In this document: positions 1 to 6,181 of the stretch, piece by piece
Position numbering within the stretch: position 1 is the first letter of the stretch
How the letters are laid out: each line of letters opens with the position of its first letter
Assembly (NCBI GenBank): GCA_905204635.1
Contig: CAJLAN010000075.1
Location: 1-7,521, forward strand
Source of the DNA: an uncultured Collinsella sp.
Lineage (GTDB): Bacteria > Actinomycetota > Coriobacteriia > Coriobacteriales > Coriobacteriaceae
DNA length: 7,521 nucleotides
Direction of reading: 5' to 3'
Made by a program: the position numbers and the translations under genes
The notes under the pieces: model-generated
Databases searched by the model: none
What the model was told of the DNA's origin: nothing
Seen by the model: only the letters and a program-made list of their open reading frames with translations

Positions 1-14
1 GAATAAAAGTTAGT

Positions 15-42
15 GAGGCCCTGGCCGGTTGGCCAGGGCCTC
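15..42 (+). terminator. Strong hairpin, probable intrinsic terminator (possibly bidirectional)
   Basis: A perfect 12-bp stem (GAGGCCCTGGCC / GGCCAGGGCCTC) closes on a 4-base GGTT loop. On the plus strand it is followed at once by GTTTTGT, which suits termination of a gene lying left of the window. On the minus strand the stem is followed by ACTAACTTTTATTC, so the T tract starts about six bases away. It may therefore also stop transcripts leaving the sortase gene, but less efficiently. The stem is seen directly; the direction of use is inferred. Confidence 0.65.
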
Positions 43-99
43 GTTTTGTAAGGATGATTTGGGAGGTGGTGGGGGGACTGGTCAAGCTAACGGAACGCC

Positions 100-119
100 G
101 TAGCTAAAAATCCCCATCC
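100..119. repeat. Partial third copy of the flanking repeat, next to a small hairpin
   Basis: GTAGCTAAAAATCCCCATCC matches the inner part of the repeat at 153-173 (19 of 21 positions, allowing one missing base). It overlaps a hairpin at 85-105: AGCTA(A)CGG pairs with CCGTAGCT over 8 bp, with one bulged A and an AACG loop. The rest of the gap from 43 to 128 shows no gene. The hairpin has no T tract on its 3' side on either strand, so it is not called a terminator. Confidence 0.45.
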
Positions 120-128
120 CGGAAAAAT

Positions 129-185
129 CATTGCGCAGGTAGGACGGCAAAGGTAGCTAGAAAAGCCCCATCCTAAATGAGCTAC
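129..185. repeat. Left copy of a 57-bp imperfect direct repeat flanking the pilus operon
   Basis: Matches 6178-6234 at 48 of 57 positions with no gap. The first 18 bases (CATTGCGCAGGTAGGACG) and the last 15 (TCCTAAATGAGCTAC) are identical, and all nine differences lie in the middle. TAGGA at 140-144 can pair with TCCTA at 171-175, and GGC at 146-148 with GCC at 165-167, so the unit can fold as a hairpin. Positions 182-184 are the sortase TAG stop codon read on the minus strand. Function is unknown: it may be a 3'-end repeat family or terminator, or a recombination scar. Confidence 0.75.
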
Positions 186-916
186 AAGATTTCGGCTAGG
201 AGCGCTCGGCGCCCATTTGTTTTATCACTGCAGGTAGAAAGCGCGATAATGCGTGCATCGAGGCCAGCGCCGTCCATGTTCGCATGCACCGCCGTCTGCG
301 AGATATGCGCGAGCAGCGTCTGCATTGAGGCCTGGTCCAGGTTTCCCGGCCCAAAGATAATGTCATCACTCGCAGCAAACGAGCACACGGCAACAATGCG
401 CAGGCGGAACGCCCCATCCTTTGTGTAGAGCGTGCCCGTGCGGTGCAGGTCAAAGAAGCCCCTGTCTAAAAACCGATCGACATCGCCAAACATCGCGCCG
501 TTATCCATGTGGTGCGCATAGAGCAGATTGTAGGAATCGGTCATCGCGCGACTGTTGCGCGTATCCAAAAACACCGCTCCCGAAACCGCGGACTCCCCCA
601 ACACGTTTTTGTTGAGGTATTCCTGGTTATCTTTTCCCTGAACAAAGGGATAGTCGATGTTGGTGCCATCGATGGTAACCCATCCGACCACGTCGGGATT
701 TTTGGCCATCAGTTCCTGCAGGCGTGCGCAATCGTTGGCCCCGGTGGGTTTGTAGTGCAGCAGCTCATCGCTGATGAACCCACCGTTCATAACGTTGTTT
801 GTGTCCCACAGCGAATAGCCCCCGTACAGCAGCATGAGCAGCACGAGAAAGCCGGCAAACCACGTAAGCACGCGGTCGCCGGCTCTCGCCAGCCGAGCCA
901 TGCGTTTAAGCTCCAT
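182..916 (-). CDS. srtB: Class B sortase, probable pilus-assembly sortase
   Basis: A 244-residue membrane-anchored cysteine transpeptidase. It likely cleaves the VPT[G/D] signals of the two neighbouring surface proteins after Thr and joins the Thr to a Lys amine. One membrane segment (about 17-37) follows a basic N-terminus, and there is no C-terminal one. The class B core is clear: NPDVVGWVTIDGTNIDYP (73-90), then YAHHMDNGAMFGD with catalytic His135, then LSTCSDKTNGRR with catalytic Cys229 and Arg236 or Arg237. Family enzymes usually have YGHNM, so the A-H-H-M form is a variant, and the Cys-Arg spacing is short. The start at 916 follows GAGGA nine bases upstream; the next Met (codon 6) has no ribosome site. 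It lies 20 bases after the pilin stop and is last in the operon. S. pyogenes also uses a class B sortase (SrtC1) for its pilus, hence the assembly role. The srtB symbol marks the class, not an iron-uptake role. Confidence 0.92.
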   Translation of the reverse strand: MELKRMARLARAGDRVLTWFAGFLVLLMLLYGGYSLWDTNNVMNGGFISDELLHYKPTGANDCARLQELMAKNPDVVGWVTIDGTNIDYPFVQGKDNQEYLNKNVLGESAVSGAVFLDTRNSRAMTDSYNLLYAHHMDNGAMFGDVDRFLDRGFFDLHRTGTLYTKDGAFRLRIVAVCSFAASDDIIFGPGNLDQASMQTLLAHISQTAVHANMDGAGLDARIIALSTCSDKTNGRRALLAEIL

Positions 917-936
917 CGGCTGTAATCCTCGCTGTT

Positions 937-2028
937 TTAATGGCGGTTACGACGAGGACGGAAGAAGACCACGCCCATCACGGCAGCAAACGCGACGATT
1001 GCCGCATAGGGAACGACCGTCCGAATAACATCGGTGGGAACGGTAGCCTCTTTGGTGTTGGTAAAGGTCACCGTGGTGTCAGAAGTACCGATACCCTTCT
1101 CGGCAATAGAGTTACCTTCTGTCGAACTGGTGTCATCACCAATCTTGTACGACGTCTTATAACCTTCGCTATGATAATCCGCCTCAGTTACGGCGAATTT
1201 ATCCTCCGATGAGAGACCGTAAAAGATGACGGATTCTCCGTTCTTAAGGCTCACGCTAATCGCAGTTCCCGACGCGGCCTTAACTTCGTTCGGGGTAGTA
1301 GTCCCGTCTTTCACAGTGGCGTACTTATAAGTCTCCCCGTCAGCGCCTTTAATCGTGACGGTAAAGTCAAAGTCCTTATTCTTGTCACCCTGGTTGCCGG
1401 CAACGACCTTTTTGATGGTCAACTTTTGGGTGACATATTTGTTCTCAAAGCCTGAGGTCTTGTCGCCCGATCCCGCCGCTGTGCTAAGAGTGCAGCCCTT
1501 AGCAACTAAGCCTGAGTCGCCATTTTCTACGTAAACATCCAGGAACAGCTCCTTATACTCAACGTCGTTGAGGCCATCCAGCTCTGGCGGCGTCTGCGTA
1601 ATTTTGTATCGATAGATGCCCGGAGCCGCGAACTTTGAGGTATCAAGGCTGACGCTCATTGGGGCGGTTATTGTCTTAGTAACGCCGTCGGTATTATCTT
1701 CGCTAGAAAGACCTTTGGCAGAATAATTTACGGAAGACGGCGAAAGCGAAACGGCCCCTTCCGCTCCAGCAGTAACGGGCATACCCGTGTTCGTAAGCTC
1801 GCTCGTCTCCGCCGGCGAGGTCGAATACTTAAACTGCGCATTCGGCTCCACAGCATCCTTGTTCATGGTAAGCGTCGAGGTGATCGTAACTTTGTTGTCA
1901 GTTACCGGCAGATGCGGAGTAGCAGATCCCTCCTCCGCCCACGCGGGCGTGACAACTCCCACCAAAGCCAGCAGCATCGTGGCAGCCACAACTGCAAACG
2001 CCGCCAGTCGCCTCTTTCCAGTTTTCAT
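937..2028 (-). CDS. Major pilin, FctA/Spy0128-like, sortase-anchored
   Basis: A 363-residue secreted pilus backbone subunit. The signal peptide runs to about Ala31 (AWA|EE). Two Ig-like pilin domains follow, near 46-197 and 200-326. The sorting signal is VPTDV (330-334), then a hydrophobic helix (337-356) and the tail RPRRNRH. Domain 2 resembles Spy0128 recalled from memory: LTIKKVVAG for LTVKKKVSG, VTEADY for VTEDDY, TFTNTK for TFTNKK. It keeps a full isopeptide triad: Lys207, Glu282, Asn324. In domain 1 the equivalents are Ser51, Gln145 and Asn196, so its intramolecular bond is probably missing. Lys190, in DKTSGFEN, is the candidate acceptor for the next subunit's Thr332, as Lys161 is in Spy0128. 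One lone Cys (178) is in the mature chain. The start at 2028 has GAGGAAGG seven bases upstream; an upstream in-frame ATG at 2070 would add 14 residues before the signal peptide and is less likely. The gene is visibly more AT-rich than its flanks. Confidence 0.9.
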   Translation of the reverse strand: MKTGKRRLAAFAVVAATMLLALVGVVTPAWAEEGSATPHLPVTDNKVTITSTLTMNKDAVEPNAQFKYSTSPAETSELTNTGMPVTAGAEGAVSLSPSSVNYSAKGLSSEDNTDGVTKTITAPMSVSLDTSKFAAPGIYRYKITQTPPELDGLNDVEYKELFLDVYVENGDSGLVAKGCTLSTAAGSGDKTSGFENKYVTQKLTIKKVVAGNQGDKNKDFDFTVTIKGADGETYKYATVKDGTTTPNEVKAASGTAISVSLKNGESVIFYGLSSEDKFAVTEADYHSEGYKTSYKIGDDTSSTEGNSIAEKGIGTSDTTVTFTNTKEATVPTDVIRTVVPYAAIVAFAAVMGVVFFRPRRNRH

Positions 2029-2045
2029 GTTGTATCCTTCCTCTC

Positions 2046-2057
2046 GGGCATATGCCC
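2046..2057. promoter_or_regulatory. 12-bp perfect palindrome in the leader of the major pilin gene
   Basis: GGGCATATGCCC is a perfect palindrome between the SipA stop and the pilin ribosome site (GAGGAAGG), in the 51-base gap. In RNA it could form only a small hairpin with few loop bases; in DNA it could be a dimeric protein site. Either could help set the higher pilin dose relative to the upstream genes. The palindrome is seen; any function is inferred. Confidence 0.35.
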
Positions 2058-2085
2058 TTAATAAAACCAAGCTCCGTGCCTACAA
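2058..2085 (-). promoter_or_regulatory. Possible internal promoter for the major pilin and sortase
   Basis: Reading the minus strand, TTGTAG (2085-2080) and TATTAA (2063-2058) are separated by 16 bases, with 3/6 and 4/6 matches to the sigma-70 consensus. Transcription would start near the palindrome at 2046-2057 and give a leader of about 20-25 bases before the pilin ATG. Extra transcription here would make sense, because the backbone pilin is needed in excess of the adhesin. The match is weak and could be chance. Confidence 0.25.
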
Positions 2086-2712
2086 GTTCGACCTGCGCAG
2101 CACGCTGATCACGTTTCCCTTGATCTGCGAACGGGCAATCGGCCCGTACAGGCGGCTGTCGTGTCCGCCCTCGCGCAGATCGGCCAGTACAAAGAACTCA
2201 TCCGTTCCCAGGTGCACGGGATAGTCCACAGCAGACTCGTAGCGCGGCGTCGGCGTGGTGATATCGCTTTCCACCACAACAGCCCCGTTAACCATGAGTT
2301 CGCCTGCCTCGGTAACCGTGATCTCATCACCGGGACGGGCAACCACGCGGCCCAGGCGCTCTTCGCCATCCGCGGTGTATACCACCACGTCACCCTCGTT
2401 GAAGCTCTGGCTGAGCCTCCAGTAGAGCATGACGTCACCCGAACAGATACGCGGGGCCATCTCGCCGGTCGTGACCGCACCCACGCCCAAGACCACGCCG
2501 AAGAGCAGCCAGAGCGTCACGACAAAAAATGCCAGGCGCGCCAGAAAGCCCACGATATCGCGCCGGTCGTCTGCTTCCCTTAGATCTGGCGCCGCGTGTG
2601 CGCCTATCTTCGCGCTCGGCACGGTCGGGCGCCCCGCGCCACAAGACCTCCCCCGCGGAGCGGCGCGTGCGGGTGCCCCGCCACCAGCATTACTGGCGCT
2701 ATGTCTTCTCAT
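2080..2712 (-). CDS. SipA-like, catalytically inactive signal peptidase I homologue for pilus assembly
   Basis: A 210-residue protein with the S26 signal peptidase fold but without the Ser-Lys dyad. A long Arg/Ala/Gly-rich N-terminus (1-53) precedes one membrane helix (about 57-80). The nucleophile box, normally S-M-x-P, reads GEMAP, putting Glu84 at the Ser position. In the lysine box, normally KRVVGLPGD, GRVVARPGD puts Gly121 at the Lys position. The later box, normally GDN-x(3)-S-x-DSR, reads ADLREGGHDSR (177-187). S. pyogenes SipA, required for pilus polymerisation, likewise has an acidic residue for Ser and Gly for Lys, so a non-proteolytic assembly role is inferred. The start overlaps the adhesin stop in an ATGA, with AGGAAGG upstream, so the two are probably translationally coupled. 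Automatic annotation would probably call it signal peptidase I, which is likely wrong in function. Confidence 0.85.
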   Translation of the reverse strand: MRRHSASNAGGGAPARAAPRGRSCGAGRPTVPSAKIGAHAAPDLREADDRRDIVGFLARLAFFVVTLWLLFGVVLGVGAVTTGEMAPRICSGDVMLYWRLSQSFNEGDVVVYTADGEERLGRVVARPGDEITVTEAGELMVNGAVVVESDITTPTPRYESAVDYPVHLGTDEFFVLADLREGGHDSRLYGPIARSQIKGNVISVLRRSNL

Positions 2713-5700
2713 AGGCGCCCGCCCTTCCTGGAGCCGCGATATAAACGCAGCGCAACCATGCCCGTGGCCAGCAGCACGCCGGCGGCCAAAATCGCCAGGG
2801 CATAGATGGGATTGTGCGTGATACCCGTAGGCACCGCGACCTGTCGGGAATTGGTGGCCTTAGCTTCAACGGCAACGGTCACACGCGGACCGTTGAGCGT
2901 GCCGCTCGCACCCGTAAGCTCAGCGTGGTAGCCCAACGAAGAGTAATCGTCTTCGCTCACGGTATAGGTCGCGTTGTAATCCAGCGTTTTAATCGAAACG
3001 GTCAGGCCGTCCTTAACGGCAAACGGCACGGTCGCCCTGCCCTGGCCATCGGCCGTAAAGGCCGTCTTGTTTTCCATGGTTTCGGCCTGATCATTCGGTC
3101 GCGCCACGAGCGCATGGCTGCCCTGGGCAGACGCATCCGAATACTCGATGGCGTAGGTCTGACCAGCCTTGAGACCCGTAAAGGTCACCGTCATCTTAAA
3201 GTAGGCACGCTTGTCGCCCATATTGCCCGTAACGCTCTTGGAAACCTTGAGTGTGTAGGTGCGCGGGGTGAATCGTGCGTATACGCATCCCGTATGGCGG
3301 TCCTTCACGTTGTACGTATAGGTGGGTGAAGACGACAGCAGCTCCGGGGCGTCTGGATTCGATAGGTCATACCAGCCCTCAAAGTGATAGCCCTCCTTGG
3401 GAGCGGCCACCGCCTCCACAAACGTGCCGTCATCCACAAAGTAGGCAACGCCCGATTTTTCGTACGCGTCGGCGTCCTTGTCCGAGCCATCCCCGGCATC
3501 GATAGAGCCCTTTGCCCCCTTAAGCTTGGAGCTGACCGTGCCGCCCGTCGTTACGTTGCTCCACGTGCCATCGGCATTTTTAAGCTGGGCAACAAAGGCC
3601 TGACGATACTTCCATTGCGCCACAAATGTCGCGCCCTGACTCTCAGGGATGTTTTCGACCGTTACCGTATCGCCCGCAGCGCCGGTATCCGGATTGACCT
3701 TCTTGCCCCTAATGGTAAGAGTGCCGGAATCCGTGGTGCCCTCGGGTGCTGTATGGGTCACGGTGTGCTCCGCGCTAAAACGAACGGCTTTTCCCGAGCC
3801 CGCGTACTCCCAGCCCATAAACTTCCAGCCGTCGTTTTGTCCTTCGGCGGCATGGGAGGTATAGCTAGCTCCAGCGCCAGAAAGCTGCACGAAATCGCCC
3901 GTGGACTCATCGGACGGATCATAGTGATACGCTTTGCCGCCGTTCACATCGTATTGAACGCCTGCCTTGGAAAACACGAGGTGCACTTTATAGTGCTTTG
4001 TGACCTTGTCGACCTTAAAGTGATAGGTGCCATCGTTCAATTCGGTCCAGTGCGCCGCATCGTTCGCGGAATAGAACTCGCCGTTGACAAAAGCACCGAT
4101 AAAGACTGCCCCGTCATCGCGCTTGGCATCGACCATAAAGTAGGAGTTCTTTTCCTGTTTACCTACGTAGTTTTTGGCATAGGTAAAGTCGGCGGTCTTG
4201 GTATCGGAGTTATAAAAATACGTTCCGCTTCCGTTGGGCGTGTACGTCTCTATGCGATAGAACTCCCTAAACGAGATATTGTCGAGGAAGTTGCCGGTCG
4301 AATTGCTCCCGTTGGCCGTGTTGTAGGCCACAAAAGCAAAGACGCTCTGGTTTTGTCCATCCGGAATGGTGTAGGTATAGTCGTAGTCGACCTTTTTATT
4401 GTACTCGAGCGCGTTGGAACCGTAGGAAGCCCACACGTCGTTTTCGGACGCCATGATCCACACGCACCATTTTTCGGTATGTTCCGCATCGGCCGTCCAT
4501 GAGAACGCGCTTCCGCTGGACGCATTGGCAAATCCGCCCACTTTGTCAAACTTGCTTGAATACAGGATGATCTTCTTGCTGCAGCCCGATTGGGAAAAAT
4601 TGGCCACATCCAAGCCGACATAGTTATCGACGCTTATTTGAATCCATTGAATAATTTGCTGGTACTGATCGAGTGCCTTTTGACTGTCCTTATACGGCTC
4701 GTTTTCTTGCCGCGGACCGATGATAAGGGCCATGGCGTCTCGACCCGAGCGGCCGCGGTGGTCGAGCCCCCACTCGTACTGTTTTCCCGGCTCGGTCGTC
4801 ACATATTGGTAGAGCGAACTCGCCTCGTGCGCGTTGAGCTCAGCTGCATAGTCACCATCGGAGGGCGTAAACGTAACAGAATGCCCGGATGGGTCGATAT
4901 AGTAGTCGTTCTGGGCAACGATCTCGATACGATGGTCCGTCTCGGTCGTGCGCCAATGGGGCGAGCACAGCGTAAACTTGCTGGTGCTCTTGTTCCCTAG
5001 ATGTATATCGTCTTCAAAACTGCCGTTAGCAATGTTCGTATTTTCGTTCTTAAGATTCGAGGTCGAGAACGCATAGCGCGTGAGCGTTGTCATGGTCTCG
5101 GACGAATTTTCTTGATATACCTTGCCAAAGTCAGTATAGATGTCACGCGTGCCCTGCTTTTCCACGTGAACGTCGTTGACCAGATTGCCAAACCACTCCC
5201 GGTATTGTTTGTTCGCCCCCGTAAGATTTGAATCGTAGCAAGTCAGTGCAAGCATCGTCTTTTCGGACGCTGCGGTATAGTCAGCCTGATAGGCAAACTC
5301 ATCGTCTTGTTCGGGAAGATCTCGATAATAATGCGTACTGTTGGTGCCAAAGGAGAACCAACCCTGTCCGTTAGAGCTTACGAGCCACACAGAAAGCGCA
5401 ATGCGACCGTCGCTCTGCTCAAACGAGAAGTGGGATCCGTCGGCGCTGCTACCAGCAAAGCCGCCATTTGCAGCAAAGGGATCGCTGTAAACGGTGTACT
5501 GCTCAACGGTATTTCCCTGGGGCATCTTGCCCTGCGCCTTAAGCCAAGTCCGCAGTTGCATGAGCTGGTCTTGGCCTGCGCTGTTAACCGACAGATTCTC
5601 CTGCTGAGGACCCATCGTGAGCATCAGCACGTCGTGGTCGGTTGCGGCGCGATGGTTGAGGCCCCACTCGTACGTGGCGCCGCTCTGGGTGGAAAAGGTG

Positions 5701-6038
5701 GTGTAGGTTGATCCAGGTTCAAAATAATAACTGGTACCCTGTGGCTTAAAATTCCACGCAAGCGCAAAGTGATTACCGTTAGCTTGTTTGAGGTTTCTTT
5801 GACCGTTGAGGAGCTTCGTGGAGAGGTCGAGGCTCGACATCTCGCCGATTTTCTTAGCCGGAGAGGTCGTCGACCAACCAGAAGCTTGGTTGGTAAAGGT
5901 TGGGTTCGCTATAAGGTTGCCATCGTCACCGTACGCACGCGAGGGCAACCCCCCGACCATAACGAACGCGCATAAGACCGCTGCCAACATCACAAAGGTG
6001 CGGCGCATCGACGCTATATGACCGAAAGGACCCTGCAT
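2709..6038 (-). CDS. Large sortase-anchored surface protein, probable pilus tip adhesin
   Basis: An 1109-residue secreted protein and first gene of the pilus operon, in the place of S. pyogenes Cpa. The signal peptide has Arg12-Arg13, a hydrophobic core (14-30) and likely cleavage AYG37|DD. Two homologous CBM-like beta-sandwich domains follow (about 41-292 and 334-593), sharing YEWGLxHR, an MGPQQEN/IGPRQEN block, a GGFA block, and a closing LVNDVHV/FLDNISF. A beta-rich region (594-690) precedes two InlB/Listeria-Bacteroides-like repeats (about 694-810 and 811-926), with GWKFMGWEYAGSG...FVAQW and YHFEGWYD...YARF. A pilin-like domain (927-1066) has Lys934, Glu1029 and Asn1063 placed for an isopeptide bond. 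VPTGI (1069-1073), a hydrophobic helix (1078-1098) and a basic tail complete a sorting signal. No thioester Cys motif was found. The start at 6038 follows GGGGGGTG; the Met at codon 11 has no ribosome site. The ligand is unknown; carbohydrate is a guess. Confidence 0.85.
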   Translation of the reverse strand: MQGPFGHIASMRRTFVMLAAVLCAFVMVGGLPSRAYGDDGNLIANPTFTNQASGWSTTSPAKKIGEMSSLDLSTKLLNGQRNLKQANGNHFALAWNFKPQGTSYYFEPGSTYTTFSTQSGATYEWGLNHRAATDHDVLMLTMGPQQENLSVNSAGQDQLMQLRTWLKAQGKMPQGNTVEQYTVYSDPFAANGGFAGSSADGSHFSFEQSDGRIALSVWLVSSNGQGWFSFGTNSTHYYRDLPEQDDEFAYQADYTAASEKTMLALTCYDSNLTGANKQYREWFGNLVNDVHVEKQGTRDIYTDFGKVYQENSSETMTTLTRYAFSTSNLKNENTNIANGSFEDDIHLGNKSTSKFTLCSPHWRTTETDHRIEIVAQNDYYIDPSGHSVTFTPSDGDYAAELNAHEASSLYQYVTTEPGKQYEWGLDHRGRSGRDAMALIIGPRQENEPYKDSQKALDQYQQIIQWIQISVDNYVGLDVANFSQSGCSKKIILYSSKFDKVGGFANASSGSAFSWTADAEHTEKWCVWIMASENDVWASYGSNALEYNKKVDYDYTYTIPDGQNQSVFAFVAYNTANGSNSTGNFLDNISFREFYRIETYTPNGSGTYFYNSDTKTADFTYAKNYVGKQEKNSYFMVDAKRDDGAVFIGAFVNGEFYSANDAAHWTELNDGTYHFKVDKVTKHYKVHLVFSKAGVQYDVNGGKAYHYDPSDESTGDFVQLSGAGASYTSHAAEGQNDGWKFMGWEYAGSGKAVRFSAEHTVTHTAPEGTTDSGTLTIRGKKVNPDTGAAGDTVTVENIPESQGATFVAQWKYRQAFVAQLKNADGTWSNVTTGGTVSSKLKGAKGSIDAGDGSDKDADAYEKSGVAYFVDDGTFVEAVAAPKEGYHFEGWYDLSNPDAPELLSSSPTYTYNVKDRHTGCVYARFTPRTYTLKVSKSVTGNMGDKRAYFKMTVTFTGLKAGQTYAIEYSDASAQGSHALVARPNDQAETMENKTAFTADGQGRATVPFAVKDGLTVSIKTLDYNATYTVSEDDYSSLGYHAELTGASGTLNGPRVTVAVEAKATNSRQVAVPTGITHNPIYALAILAAGVLLATGMVALRLYRGSRKGGRL

Positions 6039-6106
6039 GGGCGCACCCCCCAGCCGCAGCCCGAGCTTTCGCGCAAGCTACACAAGTAGTACGTTTAAGT
6101 TTTTTG

Positions 6107-6135
6107 ATTCTACAACCAGCCCAGGGCAAAAGCAA
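6107..6135 (-). promoter_or_regulatory. Candidate promoter of the pilus operon
   Basis: On the minus strand, TTGCTT (6135-6130), 17 bases, then TAGAAT (6112-6107). The -10 matches 5/6 of the sigma-70 consensus and the spacing is ideal. Transcription would begin near 6100 and leave a leader of about 60 bases ending in the GGGGGGTG ribosome site of the adhesin. The leader also has a small stem, AGCTT (6064-6068) with AAGCT (6075-6079). The gap 6039-6230 holds no gene. Confidence 0.5.
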
Positions 6136-6163
6136 AATCATGCGTAACCGATTTGCAGTCATC

Positions 6164-6181
6164 TTTCGCATTTTTCGCATT
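6164..6181. repeat. Tandem 9-bp repeat abutting the right flanking repeat
   Basis: TTTCGCATT occurs twice in a row, perfectly. The second unit runs into the first bases of the 57-bp repeat copy. It lies upstream of the -35 of the candidate pilus promoter on the minus strand, so it could affect promoter activity if its copy number varies. That role is speculative. Confidence 0.5.

Noticed and set aside
85..105. Hairpin as a rho-independent terminator of the pilus operon
   Set aside because: No T tract follows the stem on the minus strand; the T run lies on the wrong side.
182..916. Class C pilus sortase
   Set aside because: The NPDVVGW...YPFVQ and GAMFGD blocks and the lack of a C-terminal membrane helix fit class B, and no lid motif was seen.
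2080..2712. Active signal peptidase I
   Set aside because: Neither the nucleophile Ser nor the general-base Lys is present in otherwise well-aligned boxes.
3384..4502. Long open frame (372 codons) on the plus strand
   Set aside because: Lies wholly antisense to the adhesin, whose domains, signal peptide and sorting signal are clear. Its product shows no recognisable domain.
2709..6038. Thioester adhesin domain like Cpa
   Set aside because: Cysteines at 267, 358, 486, 525 and 918 are not in a recognisable thioester context.
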